Shown: positions 8,609 through 18,322, counted from the first letter of the stretch. The stretch: DNA of 64,000 bases from a bacterium (GCA_003554945.1 PWHN01000102.1:22935-86934), one strand, 5' to 3'. Notes: generated from the letters alone by a model not told the origin. Numbers and translations: made by a program.

Positions 8609-8981
8609 TTTATTAAACACCCCTATTTATTAAAATATAGAAAAATGTAACTGTTCACCTACTGAAGTTTTGCAGTTTCCCCATTCTGAGGACCAAGTTT
8701 ACGCTATTTAGAAGCCACCTGCAAATGTTTTTCTCATTCTCGGTTGCCCTCCAGGCAACCTCTGAGGTATAGCCGGTTGCAAACCAGGCCCTCGTGGCCT
8801 GCAACCGGCTATAATTCCGAAAAACCCCTGCCGGTAACTTCCTGTGTGCTTCCAAAGATTCATCTTCACTCTTTTGTAGCGGTTTTTCCTTGTATGCTCG
8901 ATTAAGTGCTCAGAAGAAAGAGAAAATAAGATATGGGCGATCCTGCTTGCAAAACAGAAAACTCTAGCAAAATATAAAAAT
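8609..8981. other. Intergenic region with a long palindrome
   Basis: No gene is recognised. TATAGCCGGTTGCA (8768-8781) and TGCAACCGGCTATA (8800-8813) are perfect 14-base inverted arms with an 18-base centre that contains a further GGCC...GGCC pair. It lies 170 bases past the end of ugd, without a T-run. Confidence 0.6.
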
Positions 8982-10355
8982 TTAATCTTTCTCTTTCGGC
9001 TCGGCAAACAGGTAGCGGTAAGAGAGTATCTCATCCAGACGATCAATCCCGCGGCCAACGCCGTAGTAATCGAATCCCATCTCAATCAGCTCTTCCATGG
9101 GCAGACAGTTGCGGCCGTCAAAAATTACTGGCCGCTTCAGCCATTCTTTCACCTTCTTATAATCCAGCTCCAGAAACTCGTCCCATTCAGTGAACAAAAT
9201 CAGTGCGTCCATTCCCCGCAGGGCTTCTTCAGGCGATTCAGCCCAATCAACGTCACGAATCACCTGCCGGGCATTTTCCATCGCTATGGGATCGTAGGCG
9301 CTGACCTCGATCCCCTCGGCCTGCAAATCATGAATAATATCAATTGAAGGCGCCTCGCGCATATCATCGGTCTCCGGCTTGAAAGCAACTCCAAGCGCAC
9401 CAACCTGTAGGTCCTCTTCTTCGGGCAGGGTACTGACAATTTTGCGGGCGAACCGTTTACGCTGGGCGTGGTTAACGCCAATAACCGAGTTCAATATCTG
9501 GGACTGATAGCCGGCCTGACCGGCAATTTCAACCAGTGCCTCAGTATCCTTGGGAAAACAACTGCCCCCATAACCAATACCGGCACCGAGAAAGTCACGG
9601 TTTATCCGGTGGTCCAGTCCCATACCTTCAGCAACTTCAACAACGTCAGCGCCGACCATCTCACAGACGTTAGAAATTTCGTTAATAAAAGAAATTTTAG
9701 TGGCCAAAAATGCGTTGGAGGCGTATTTGATCATCTCCGCCGTCCGCAGACCTGTCTTGAGCACAGGACAGTCGAGAGAGGAGTATAGTTCCGCTGTGAA
9801 ATCGCAGGCCGAACCGTCTTCTGAACCAACTATGACCCGATCGGGTTCCATAAAATCACCAACGGCCGACCCCTCGCGTAAAAACTCAGGGTTGGAGACT
9901 ACTTCAACCTTAGCCTCAGTATCAGACCGTTCTTCAAGAGCAGAGTTGACCTGTTTGTAAACAAGTTCCCCGGTTCCCACGGGCACGGTGCTTTTGTTTA
10001 TGACTACGGTATCGGACTCTATGTTAGCGCCGATCATCTCGGCAGCACTGAGCACATACTGAATATCACAGGAGCCGTCGGCTCGTTTTGGCGTTCCAAC
10101 GGCAATAATTATGCCGTCCTGGCCGGTCAAAGCTTCCGCCTCGTTAGTGGTAAAATTTAGATTTCCCGACTCCACGGCGGGCGACAGGATATCCTCCAGC
10201 CCGGGCTCATATATTGGTATTTTTCCCCGGCGCAATTGCGCCACTTTTTCCTCATCTACGTCAAACAGAGTCACCTGCGCACCGAGGTCGGCAAGGCAGG
10301 TTCCGGCAACAAGGCCGACATAGCCGCTACCCATAACAGCAATCTTCTTGTCCAA
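8982..10355 (-). CDS. ugd: UDP-glucose 6-dehydrogenase
   Basis: This 457-residue enzyme oxidises UDP-glucose to UDP-glucuronate with two NAD+, supplying acidic sugars for surface polysaccharide. The N-terminal Rossmann motif GSGYVGLVAG, the catalytic cysteine in GGSCFPKDTEAL and the C-terminal UDP-binding domain are intact. A GTG at 10364 opens the frame, but AAGGAG touches it directly; the same AAGGAG is 8 bases before a TTG at 10355, which yields the usual family N-terminus, so TTG is preferred. The gene stands alone: no glycosyltransferase is adjacent. A close relative, UDP-ManNAc dehydrogenase, is less likely from the length and motifs. Confidence 0.88.
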   Translation of the reverse strand: MDKKIAVMGSGYVGLVAGTCLADLGAQVTLFDVDEEKVAQLRRGKIPIYEPGLEDILSPAVESGNLNFTTNEAEALTGQDGIIIAVGTPKRADGSCDIQYVLSAAEMIGANIESDTVVINKSTVPVGTGELVYKQVNSALEERSDTEAKVEVVSNPEFLREGSAVGDFMEPDRVIVGSEDGSACDFTAELYSSLDCPVLKTGLRTAEMIKYASNAFLATKISFINEISNVCEMVGADVVEVAEGMGLDHRINRDFLGAGIGYGGSCFPKDTEALVEIAGQAGYQSQILNSVIGVNHAQRKRFARKIVSTLPEEEDLQVGALGVAFKPETDDMREAPSIDIIHDLQAEGIEVSAYDPIAMENARQVIRDVDWAESPEEALRGMDALILFTEWDEFLELDYKKVKEWLKRPVIFDGRNCLPMEELIEMGFDYYGVGRGIDRLDEILSYRYLFAEPKEKD

Positions 10356-10573
10356 ATTGAACACTCCTTTACTTGGTGATTAATTTAAGACAGAATTATA
10401 ACGATTAATCTGATTTTAGTCAGCGTCTTTATAGGTTTTCGCAAAATCTACCGCAGGGTTCCAAAATTCCTTCCCCCCCTGGAGGTGGAAGGTTAGGATG
10501 GGGGGATAAAGGGTGGGGAAATTTTTTGAAGTACACTCAATTCTTATTTTTGTACGCTGCGAGGTGTTACAGA

Positions 10574-11857
10574 ATGTCAAAAAAGTTAACCTTTGTTCTA
10601 ACTTCAGCCGTAATAATTTTTCTTTTATTTTTTTCTGCCGCAAACCTACAAGCCGAAGACAACGAAGTTGTTCTCTATTATTTTTGGGGTGACGGTTGCC
10701 CGGTCTGCTACGAACAGGAACAATATCTCGATTACTTAGAAGATAAATATCCGAATCTAAAAGTAGAAAGATTCGAAGTCTGGCGCGACGAAGAAAATCG
10801 GGAATTTTTCCAGGAAATGTTGGCGGCGCACGAGATCCCGAGGGACGCCGTCCCCCAGACATTTATCGGCGATCAGCACTGGACCGGCTTCCGCCCTCAG
10901 ATGCTGACGGGGATGGAATACGCCATACAATACTGTCAGGAAGCAGACTGTCCCGACCCGCTGGAAAAAGTTCCCGGCCATGAAAAAGCTGTCGAGCACC
11001 GGCGACCCGACCCGCTTGAGCTCCCTTTTATTGGGGAGATAGAGCTGGACCAGCAACCGCTCTGGCTGGCGACCACGCTTATTGCTTTCGTTGACGGCTT
11101 CAATCCCTGTTCTCTCTGGGTGCTTACCCTTCTGCTGGCGTTAGTTATCCAGACAAAGTCACGTTCGCGCGTGCTGATTGTAGGGATCACATTTTTAATC
11201 ATCACAGCCTCCGCCTACGGCGCTTTCATCGCTGGAGTTTACACTGCTTTTGACTATATTGACCAGCTATTTACAATACAGCTCGTCGTCGCCGCTCTGG
11301 CTCTTCTCTTCGGCTTAGTAAACATCAAGGACTATTTTGCTTATAAAAAAGGAATCAGTTTCACTATACCACAACGATTTCAGCCAAAAATTTACCGCGG
11401 CATTCGCCGACTCTCAAACCCGCGTAAATCAGTCCCCGCTTTGATAGTTACCACAGCGATAATGGCATTGGGAATAACTCTGGTTGAACTCCCCTGCACG
11501 GCCGGATTTCCTGTCATCTGGAACGGCCTGCTAACGCTTCATGGAACTGGAACGACCGCCTTCCTCTTCCTGCTGATCCTCTACGTATTCATTTACTTGC
11601 TAATAGAACTGATAATTTTCCTTTCCGCCGTCTTCACACTTGACGCAACCCAGATGCAGCAAAAACACGGCGAGGTGCTCAAGCTATTCGGAGGCACGAT
11701 AATGCTTGCCCTCGCCGGAGTTCTGGTCTATGACCCCCACCTGATGAACGAGCTGGCCTTCACTCTTTACCTTTTTGCCGGCTCCGTTGCTGTCGCCTTA
11801 TTCCTCGTCAGCATTCGCAAATTTTTCTTTTCCAAACCCGAAGCTAAAAGCTCGTAG
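10574..11857 (+). CDS. Glutaredoxin/thioredoxin-like domain fused to a CcdA-like membrane domain (DsbD-like redox protein)
   Basis: This 427-residue protein has a signal or anchor (residues 5-26), a thioredoxin-fold domain with CPVC at residues 42-45 in the context GDGCPVCYEQ, then a multi-span membrane domain. The membrane part carries two CcdA/DsbD-type cysteines, in FNPCSLW (about 175) and LPCTAGFP (about 313). Such a pair normally carries electrons across the membrane to the outer thioredoxin. The start is the ATG at 10574 with GAGGTG 7 bases upstream; an earlier in-frame codon at 10526 lacks a site. The MATE gene begins 5 bases after the stop. The target protein is unknown. Confidence 0.8.
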   Translation: MSKKLTFVLTSAVIIFLLFFSAANLQAEDNEVVLYYFWGDGCPVCYEQEQYLDYLEDKYPNLKVERFEVWRDEENREFFQEMLAAHEIPRDAVPQTFIGDQHWTGFRPQMLTGMEYAIQYCQEADCPDPLEKVPGHEKAVEHRRPDPLELPFIGEIELDQQPLWLATTLIAFVDGFNPCSLWVLTLLLALVIQTKSRSRVLIVGITFLIITASAYGAFIAGVYTAFDYIDQLFTIQLVVAALALLFGLVNIKDYFAYKKGISFTIPQRFQPKIYRGIRRLSNPRKSVPALIVTTAIMALGITLVELPCTAGFPVIWNGLLTLHGTGTTAFLFLLILYVFIYLLIELIIFLSAVFTLDATQMQQKHGEVLKLFGGTIMLALAGVLVYDPHLMNELAFTLYLFAGSVAVALFLVSIRKFFFSKPEAKSS

Positions 11858-11862
11858 TTTTC

Positions 11863-13176
11863 ATGCTAAAGCTCTGGAAGCTGGCCTGGCCGGTGATGAT
11901 TCTCGGCGGCACGCGGGTGGCCATGCGGACCGCCGATATAATAATTGTTGGGTTTCTTGGCTCCTGGGCGGCCGCTTCGGTGGGATTGGGAGACGTCTGG
12001 CTGCGAGTTATACTTTTTTTTGGTATTGGTCTGGGAGCGGGCACAGTGGCGCGGGTCTCACAGGGGCTGGGAGCCGGCCGTAACAAGCAGGCCGACGCCG
12101 CCATGACCCAAGCAATACTTATCGTCTTCATCTTCGGTCTGCTAACCACGGCTATATTCTGGTTTTTCAGCCATCACCTGATAATCCTGCTGGGCGGAGA
12201 CGACGTCCTGGTTAAACATGCCGGTGGTTACCTGCAAATAGTCGGGCTCTCTGCCATCCCCCGGCTTATCTACCTGGTCTGTTTCCGGGGCATGACCGGC
12301 TCACAGGACTCAATCACCCCCGCCATCATTGGCTCAATTACGACGCTCATAAACATCTTTGCCACCCTCGTGCTTGTCTTTGGACTCTTTGGTCTGCCGG
12401 CTTTAGACGTCGCGGGCGCCGCCTGGGGAACTTTTATTGGCAACACACTGGCCGGGCTCTCCTGCTTCTGGCTGCTCGCCTTCTCCAATTACCGACTCAA
12501 CTTTAATTTCAGTGACTTGAAAAAAGTGAATGAAAGTTTAAAAATTATCCGCATCGGAATCCCCAGGGTATTAAACGGCAGCGTCGATGCAATCGGCAAC
12601 CTGCCCCTGAACGCTATTCTGCTCTGGTTTGGCACCGAAGCTGTTGCCGCCTATCAGATTGCTTTTCGGGTCCAGATGCTTGCCATGATGCCTAACTGGG
12701 GCATTGCAGAAGCCGCCGGAGCTTACAGCGGCTACCACCTGGGAGGAGATGACCCCCACCAGGCCGCCGCCCAGGGTTGGGAGGCGGTTAAGTTGTCGCT
12801 GCTGGTCTCGGGGCCGGTAGCACTGGGCCTGGTGCTGCTCCGCCATCCAATTGCTTTCTTATTTATTCGAGAACAGCCCACTCTCCAGATAGCTTCCGAG
12901 TTCATAACCGTGGGCGGACTGGTTATTCTCTGTTTCTGTATCTACCATTCGCTCGAAGGAGCTCTCGAGGGAGCAGGCCACACCGCCGTGCCAATGCTCT
13001 CGGCGGTCGCCGGAAAGGGGACACTACTGATTCTGGCCGCTTTGCTGGGTGGTTGGATGGGGATGGGGCTGCGGGCAATATATGCCGCTTTTCTGATCGG
13101 TTACCTCCTCCGTTTACTACTCGTCTGGGCCTGGTATGAATATTACCGCTGGGGCGAGCACCCGGCCCTATCTTAA
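11863..13176 (+). CDS. MATE family multidrug/Na+-coupled efflux transporter
   Basis: This 437-residue protein has twelve predicted membrane segments in two related halves, typical of MATE exporters (for example LAWPVMILGGTRVAMRTADIII at the start and RIGIPRVLNGSVDAIGN at the second half). It exports cationic drugs or metabolites in exchange for Na+ or H+. The ATG lies 5 bases after the redox-protein stop with no clear ribosome site of its own, so translation is probably coupled. No regulator is adjacent. Family is clear; substrate is not. Confidence 0.85.
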   Translation: MLKLWKLAWPVMILGGTRVAMRTADIIIVGFLGSWAAASVGLGDVWLRVILFFGIGLGAGTVARVSQGLGAGRNKQADAAMTQAILIVFIFGLLTTAIFWFFSHHLIILLGGDDVLVKHAGGYLQIVGLSAIPRLIYLVCFRGMTGSQDSITPAIIGSITTLINIFATLVLVFGLFGLPALDVAGAAWGTFIGNTLAGLSCFWLLAFSNYRLNFNFSDLKKVNESLKIIRIGIPRVLNGSVDAIGNLPLNAILLWFGTEAVAAYQIAFRVQMLAMMPNWGIAEAAGAYSGYHLGGDDPHQAAAQGWEAVKLSLLVSGPVALGLVLLRHPIAFLFIREQPTLQIASEFITVGGLVILCFCIYHSLEGALEGAGHTAVPMLSAVAGKGTLLILAALLGGWMGMGLRAIYAAFLIGYLLRLLLVWAWYEYYRWGEHPALS

Positions 13177-13270
13177 TCGACTATTACCGCATATTTTTGA
13201 TAAAATAGTTAACCGTTCGATAAACTACGACAGCAGGTCAAATTTAAAATTGCGACTGGAGTGAAAACAA

Positions 13271-13915
13271 TTGTTTATAACCTTTGAGGGCCCCGAAGGA
13301 TCGGGAAAAACCACACACGCAAACTTATTAAAAGAATATTTACAAAATAATGGTTACGAGGTCGATCTTACACGGGAACCGGGAGGAACCCCGCTAAGTG
13401 AAAATATTCGTGAAATACTACTTGACCCCTCTCACAACATCATGAACGAGCGCACGGAATTACTTCTATACGAAGCCGCCCGGGCACAACATATTGCCGA
13501 ACGAATTAAACCGGCTCTTGAGACGAATAAAGTCGTAATTTGTGACCGTTTTGCTGACGCCTCAGTAGTCTACCAGGGAATAGCCCGCGGCCTGGGGGAG
13601 GATAAGGTCCACTGGCTGAATGAATTTGCCACCGAAGGACTTATGCCCGATTTGACCTTCATAATGGACATAGCAATTAAAGACGGCCTGGAGAAGGCTC
13701 GAAACAGCTCCCGTGCTAAATGGAATGAAGATACCGGAGATCGAATTGAGCAGGAGAACCTGGAGTTTCATCGGACCGTAAGAGAAGGTTACCGGAAACT
13801 GGCCAAGAAACATAAGAACCGCTGTCACCTGCTGGACCTGAGCAACTCGATTGATGATGTGCAGGAAAAAATAGAACAAATAACTGTGGAGGCACTGGAA
13901 AAGTTTGGAAATTAA
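13271..13915 (+). CDS. tmk: Thymidylate kinase
   Basis: This 214-residue enzyme phosphorylates dTMP to dTDP. The P-loop GPEGSGKT (residues 7-14), the DRF motif (CDRFADAS) and the LTREPGGTPLSE segment are all present. The start is TTG at 13271, with GGAGTG 7 bases upstream. It heads the conserved tmk-yaaR-holB-metG-tatD string, and its last codons overlap yaaR by 11 bases. Confidence 0.95.
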   Translation: MFITFEGPEGSGKTTHANLLKEYLQNNGYEVDLTREPGGTPLSENIREILLDPSHNIMNERTELLLYEAARAQHIAERIKPALETNKVVICDRFADASVVYQGIARGLGEDKVHWLNEFATEGLMPDLTFIMDIAIKDGLEKARNSSRAKWNEDTGDRIEQENLEFHRTVREGYRKLAKKHKNRCHLLDLSNSIDDVQEKIEQITVEALEKFGN

Positions 13916-14420
13916 AAAGACCGTTGACAAGCAGCTCAAAGACTCATTAAGTGGTTTTAAAACAACGGAAGGCGGAGAAACCGGTGCCACCGCTGCGCCA
14001 GGCGAAGAGGCCGAGGACTTTAAAAAAACAATTAAGAAACGTGAGTTTGAGCTCCTTGACATGGAGGTTCAGGATCTGGTTGAGGAGGTCACAACTCGAG
14101 GTGAGCGGTTAAAAGAAAACCAGACGCCGGAAAACGCTCACCGCTACAAGCAAGCGCTGGCCTCCTTCATGAAAAAAGCTCTAAAACTTTCTCGCAAGGT
14201 CGAAGTAAAACGGGGCAAGCGTTCACTTTCGCTCTCCGACCTGCAGAAAAACGATGAGAAAAAACACCGCATAGTTGAAAAGATAGATAAACGCATGGAT
14301 GAATTAACAAAAGCAGTTGTTAGCCGACAGGAAGAAAATATCGACGTTGCGGGTCATGTTGATCAGATCAAAGGACTTGTGATTGACCTGGTAAGCGCAA
14401 TTAAGGAGCCGGCCCCATGA
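13905..14420 (+). CDS. yaaR: YaaR family protein (DUF327)
   Basis: This 171-residue charged helical protein is conserved between tmk and holB in many Firmicutes. Its role is not established. The family pattern is visible: ELLDMEVQDLVEEVTTRGERL, then YKQALASFMKKAL and KHRIVEKIDKRMDEL. It starts at TTG 13905 inside the end of tmk, with GGAGG 12 bases upstream, and its stop overlaps the holB ATG by four bases (ATGA). Identification rests on position and pattern. Confidence 0.8.
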   Translation: MEIKKTVDKQLKDSLSGFKTTEGGETGATAAPGEEAEDFKKTIKKREFELLDMEVQDLVEEVTTRGERLKENQTPENAHRYKQALASFMKKALKLSRKVEVKRGKRSLSLSDLQKNDEKKHRIVEKIDKRMDELTKAVVSRQEENIDVAGHVDQIKGLVIDLVSAIKEPAP

Positions 14421-15268
14421 AACTACCAGTGACCCTGCAAAACGCTTATGAGAAGAATAGGCTGGCTCACGCATACCTTTTTTACGGCCTGCCGCCGGGT
14501 AAATATCATAATTATGTTAAACATTTTTTTCAGTTGCTTGCCTGTGATTCCGAGCAGTCCCCATGTGGCGACTGCCTGGAATGCAAACAGATAGAGCAGC
14601 TCATTCACCCGGATCTACTGGTGTTGAACGAACAAAACGAAAAGATAACTGTGAAAAAAGTAAGGGAAAAAATCATTACGAGAGCGGAGCTAACTCCGGC
14701 ACGAGGCGCGCGCATCTACTTCTGGATCAACGACATCAGCCGCCTTACTGATTCCGCTTCCAACGCCCTGCTGAAGGTGCTTGAAGAACCGCCCGGCGAG
14801 GCGATATTCTTACTCACAGCACGCTCGCGCTGGCAGTGTCTGCCAACTATTCGTTCTCGCTGCCAGTGGATTCGTTTCACCACCAGTAGACAGCGACCAA
14901 ACTCACCCCTGGAAGCACTGCAAAACTTCTGGAACGAGACAACGCCCGACGACGAGGAAGTTGCCGGCTGGAAACAGCTACTGACGGGGGAAACAACTTC
15001 TGATAAAATAAGCTGGAGTCGAAAAAAAGCGCGAAATTTTTTGAGTTTTTTACTCGCCTGTGTACACCTGGGATACACCGAACCTGAACTGGAGGACAGC
15101 TATAAAAATATTATTGAACAGCGTAATTTAACTTACCGACTGGTTCCCGCCATCCTTGAGCGACTCGCTGAACTTGAACAGGGCGGACAACCGCTGTTGA
15201 TAGTAAATTCAATACTGGAAGAAATCTATTATCCCGAGGAGAATCAACAATGGCTAAACGTTATCTAA
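14417..15268 (+). CDS. holB: DNA polymerase III delta' subunit
   Basis: This 283-residue clamp-loader subunit works with DnaX and delta. Zinc-type cysteines C43, C50, C53 and C56 (CGDCLECK), the segment SASNALLKVLEEPP and the SRC motif (IRSRCQW) are present. The P-loop is degenerate (YGLPPGKYH lacks the Thr/Ser after Lys), which fits delta', a subunit that does not need ATP hydrolysis. It starts by four-base overlap with yaaR and overlaps metG by 19 bases. Confidence 0.9.
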   Translation: MKLPVTLQNAYEKNRLAHAYLFYGLPPGKYHNYVKHFFQLLACDSEQSPCGDCLECKQIEQLIHPDLLVLNEQNEKITVKKVREKIITRAELTPARGARIYFWINDISRLTDSASNALLKVLEEPPGEAIFLLTARSRWQCLPTIRSRCQWIRFTTSRQRPNSPLEALQNFWNETTPDDEEVAGWKQLLTGETTSDKISWSRKKARNFLSFLLACVHLGYTEPELEDSYKNIIEQRNLTYRLVPAILERLAELEQGGQPLLIVNSILEEIYYPEENQQWLNVI

Positions 15269-16758
15269 CTACTCCGATTTATTATGTGAACGCCGAGCCA
15301 CATATCGGCCACGCTTATACAAATATTGCCACCGACAGTCTAGCTCGATTTTACCGAACGATGGGCGACGATGTCTATTTTTTGACCGGTACTGACGAGC
15401 ACGGCGAAAAAGTTGGTAGAACAGCTAACGAAGAAGGAAAAGAGCCACAAGAATTTGTAGACGAGGTAGTTAAAACTTTTCGCCGGCTATGGCAGGACCT
15501 AAAACTTTCACACGACGGTTTCATTCGCACCACCGATCAGCGGCACGTTGAAGCAGTCCAGCACGTATTCCAGCAACTCTACGATCAGGGAGACATTTAC
15601 CTCGACACCTACGAGGGTCCTTACTGCGTCCACTGCGAAACCTACTGGTCTGAAAATAAGTTAGACGACCAGGGAAACTGTCCGGAATGTAACCGCGCCG
15701 TCGAGTATATTAGTGAAGATAGCTATTTCTTCCGACTGACAAAATATATTCCTGAACTGCGCAAACACCTCGAGGCCAATCCAAAATTTGTCAGTCCAGA
15801 AAGCCGCTACAATGAAGTCGTCAATTTGTTGAACGAAGGGGTTCAGGACCTCAGTGTCAGCCGAACAAAGTTCGACTGGGGAATTCCAGTTCCATTTGAC
15901 GAAGATCACGTTGTTTACGTCTGGTTTGACGCCCTGCTCAACTACTTGAGCGGTATCGGTTATCCGAACAAAAAATTTGAAGATTGGTGGCCGCCAAAAG
16001 TTCAATTTATCGGCAAAGATATTCTTAGATTTCACGCTGTCATCTGGCCCTGTATGCTGATGGCTCTCGACGTTGCTCTCCCCGAAAGGGTGCAGGCCCA
16101 CGGCTGGTGGACTTTAGAGGGGGACAAAATTTCCAAGTCAAAAGGTAACGTGGTTGACCCGCGAGAGCTGGCCCACCAGTTTGGGCGGGACGCCCTGCGT
16201 TATTTTCTGCTGCGTCGTATCCCGTTTGGTGAAGACGGGGTAATGTCCGACGAAGGATTGGTTGAACTAATTAATGGTGAACTGGCCAACAACCTCGGCA
16301 ATCTGGTCAACCGCTCGCTGTCCATGGTAGAAAAATTTGCTGACGGAATCGTCCCGAAACCGGAAGAATTAGAAACTGATCTCGAAAGTCCGGCTGATTT
16401 TGCCGCACAGCACCGCCAGAACTTCATTGAACTTATGGAAGACTTAAAATTCGACCGGGCCCTCAAGGAATTAATGCTTTTTACCTCAAAGACCAACCGC
16501 TGGCTCCAGGAAGAGGCCCCCTGGAAACTTGACCGGGAGGAGAACCGGGAAAGAATCAACGCCATCCTCTATCAACTCTGCGAAGCACTTAATGAAATCT
16601 CCTACCTGGCTGAACCGGTTATGCCCGAAACTGCCGCTGAAATTAAAAAAAGACTTGAAGTTAGCGAGCAGGGCAACCTGGAAACACGACGCTGGGGAGA
16701 ACTAAAAGGTGGCGAAAAAGTCACAATTGGCGATCCCCTGTTTCCACGGATTGACTGA
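15250..16758 (+). CDS. metG: Methionyl-tRNA synthetase, short form
   Basis: This 502-residue class I synthetase charges tRNA-Met. The HIGH-type motif PHIGHAY is near residue 17 and the KMSKS-type motif is KISKSKGNV (about residue 295). Zinc-binding cysteines lie in CVHCETYW and CPEC. It lacks the C-terminal tRNA-binding (Trbp111-like) domain of long bacterial MetG; the protein ends after the anticodon-binding helices. The start overlaps holB by 19 bases. Confidence 0.95.
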   Translation: MAKRYLTTPIYYVNAEPHIGHAYTNIATDSLARFYRTMGDDVYFLTGTDEHGEKVGRTANEEGKEPQEFVDEVVKTFRRLWQDLKLSHDGFIRTTDQRHVEAVQHVFQQLYDQGDIYLDTYEGPYCVHCETYWSENKLDDQGNCPECNRAVEYISEDSYFFRLTKYIPELRKHLEANPKFVSPESRYNEVVNLLNEGVQDLSVSRTKFDWGIPVPFDEDHVVYVWFDALLNYLSGIGYPNKKFEDWWPPKVQFIGKDILRFHAVIWPCMLMALDVALPERVQAHGWWTLEGDKISKSKGNVVDPRELAHQFGRDALRYFLLRRIPFGEDGVMSDEGLVELINGELANNLGNLVNRSLSMVEKFADGIVPKPEELETDLESPADFAAQHRQNFIELMEDLKFDRALKELMLFTSKTNRWLQEEAPWKLDREENRERINAILYQLCEALNEISYLAEPVMPETAAEIKKRLEVSEQGNLETRRWGELKGGEKVTIGDPLFPRID

Positions 16759-16760
16759 AC

Positions 16761-17543
16761 GTGATTGATAGCCACGCCCACCTTTTTGAACAGTATTATG
16801 GCAACGATTTAACGACTCTTCTCCAACAACTGCAGGAGACTATGGAGGCTGTATTAGTAGTTGGAGTTGACCGTAAAACCAGCGAGGAAGCTCTACAGAT
16901 AGCGGAAAAATTTGACTACGTTTATGCCGCCGCAGGTATACATCCCCACAAAGCTCGCCCGCTAAATAAAAAAGAGTTAGCCTGGTTTGAACAGATAGGC
17001 AAGGAAGAAAAAGTAGTTGCTCTTGGGGAAACAGGTCTTGATTACTTCTACGAAAATAGCCCTAAAGCAGAACAGAAGAAACTTTGTCGCCAGTTTCTTG
17101 AGCTTACCGGAGAAATAAATCTACCTTTAATCCTTCACGTTCGACCCGCCGCTGGAAAAAACGACGCCTTCAACGATATCTTTAAAATTATTGAGACCAC
17201 CGGTAGAAAAGAATTTGACGGAGTTTTTCACTGTTTTTCCGGGAATTCAGAAAACGCGCACAAAGCAATTAAGTTCGGGTTTTACTGTTCATTCGCCGGC
17301 AATTTAACATTTGCTAACGACCCTGAATTGGAAAAAGCGGCGCGACAGATACCAGCTAAAAGACTCCTTGCTGAAACAGATTCTCCCTACCTGGCACCAC
17401 AGCCAAAACGGGGCAGACAAAATCGTCCTGACTTTGTCAAACATACGGTCAAAAAGCTGGCAGAATTAAAAAATTTACCCTTCGATAAGCTTAGCAATAG
17501 ATTGAAAGATAATTTTTTCTCACTCTTTTGCGGTAAAAATTAG
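16761..17543 (+). CDS. tatD: TatD family metal-dependent DNase/hydrolase
   Basis: This 260-residue TIM-barrel hydrolase carries the metal ligands SHAHLF at the N-terminus (residues 3-8), GETGLDYF, LHVRPA and the late ETDSPYLAP motif. The family has 3'-5' exonuclease or DNA-repair activity. It begins with GTG 2 bases after the metG stop and ends the tmk-tatD string just before the origin. Confidence 0.9.
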   Translation: MIDSHAHLFEQYYGNDLTTLLQQLQETMEAVLVVGVDRKTSEEALQIAEKFDYVYAAAGIHPHKARPLNKKELAWFEQIGKEEKVVALGETGLDYFYENSPKAEQKKLCRQFLELTGEINLPLILHVRPAAGKNDAFNDIFKIIETTGRKEFDGVFHCFSGNSENAHKAIKFGFYCSFAGNLTFANDPELEKAARQIPAKRLLAETDSPYLAPQPKRGRQNRPDFVKHTVKKLAELKNLPFDKLSNRLKDNFFSLFCGKN

Positions 17544-17546
17544 CGT

Positions 17547-17617
17547 AACTACTCAACTTATCTTTCCCCCTCACCCTATCCTTCTCCCTCCAGGGGAGAG
17601 GGAATAGATGAGTAGTT
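17547..17617. repeat. Short repeat, family B, with terminal inverted repeats
   Basis: This 71-base element has perfect 9-base ends AACTACTCA and TGAGTAGTT. Its core, CCCTCACCCTATCCTTCTCC...GGGGAGAGGG, is itself a hairpin. An inverted-orientation relative is at 30538-30620; weaker copies are near 45494 and 53258. It sits between tatD and the origin and may double as a terminator. Confidence 0.7.
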
Positions 17618-18322
17618 AAAAATCAGCAATACAAGGTATTTTTTGTTTTTACTTTATGTGAACTATTTTTTTCATAATGGTAATTCATTTGCAAAATTTA
17701 AAATTAGTTCAAAAAATTTTTGCTCCTTGATATCAAGTGGTTTCAGCCTGCTTTTTACCAAAAGTTAAAATTAGAAAAATAAGGTTCTCCCCCGCTAAAA
17801 AATTTATTATTCACCAGCAAATTAATTTAGATTCAATATACTTAGCCCAGCTATGAAAATTATCATTCGCACCCCCCCTTCAAAAAATAAATTAATTAGA
17901 TGCGAGTTCAAATCACAATACGGACCATTCAAACCGGTAGAATTCGGGGGAGATTTTTCTTCTTGACCGGCCTTTGATAATCCGATATATTTTTACCGCT
18001 TAAGTTGGGAGGTCAGGAAAAACCAATCGCACTATAAATGTTGATTAATTGTGGATAAGTCAGACCTTTTTCCGAAGCTATTAACACGGTGGGAATTATT
18101 CTACACACAAAGTGAATACAAGCACTTTCAGAATACTATCTCAGGGGAATGATTTTCTAAAAATGGCTAAAATAAGGTCTTTTTGAATGATTTAAGTTAT
18201 TTTTTCCTGAGATAATGGCTTGAGCTCTTTAAAATTTTTACAGGCTCAATCGGGCGTTCAAGTTATATCTATTAATTTCCGGTTGTGGATAACTTGTTGA
18301 TAACTTTAGTGGAGTGATTAAT
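17618..18322. promoter_or_regulatory. oriC: Origin region upstream of dnaA (oriC, first part)
   Basis: This AT-rich non-coding stretch before dnaA contains DnaA boxes TGTGGATAA at 18050-18058 and 18284-18292 and a one-mismatch copy TGTTGATAA at 18295-18303. The last two abut the dnaA ribosome site, suggesting autoregulation by DnaA as well as an origin role. I see no coding ORF and no rpmH here. Confidence 0.75.

Noticed and set aside
10416-10862. 148-codon minus-strand ORF opposite the redox-protein start
   Set aside because: Overlaps the signal peptide and CPVC region of a well-supported gene; no domain seen.
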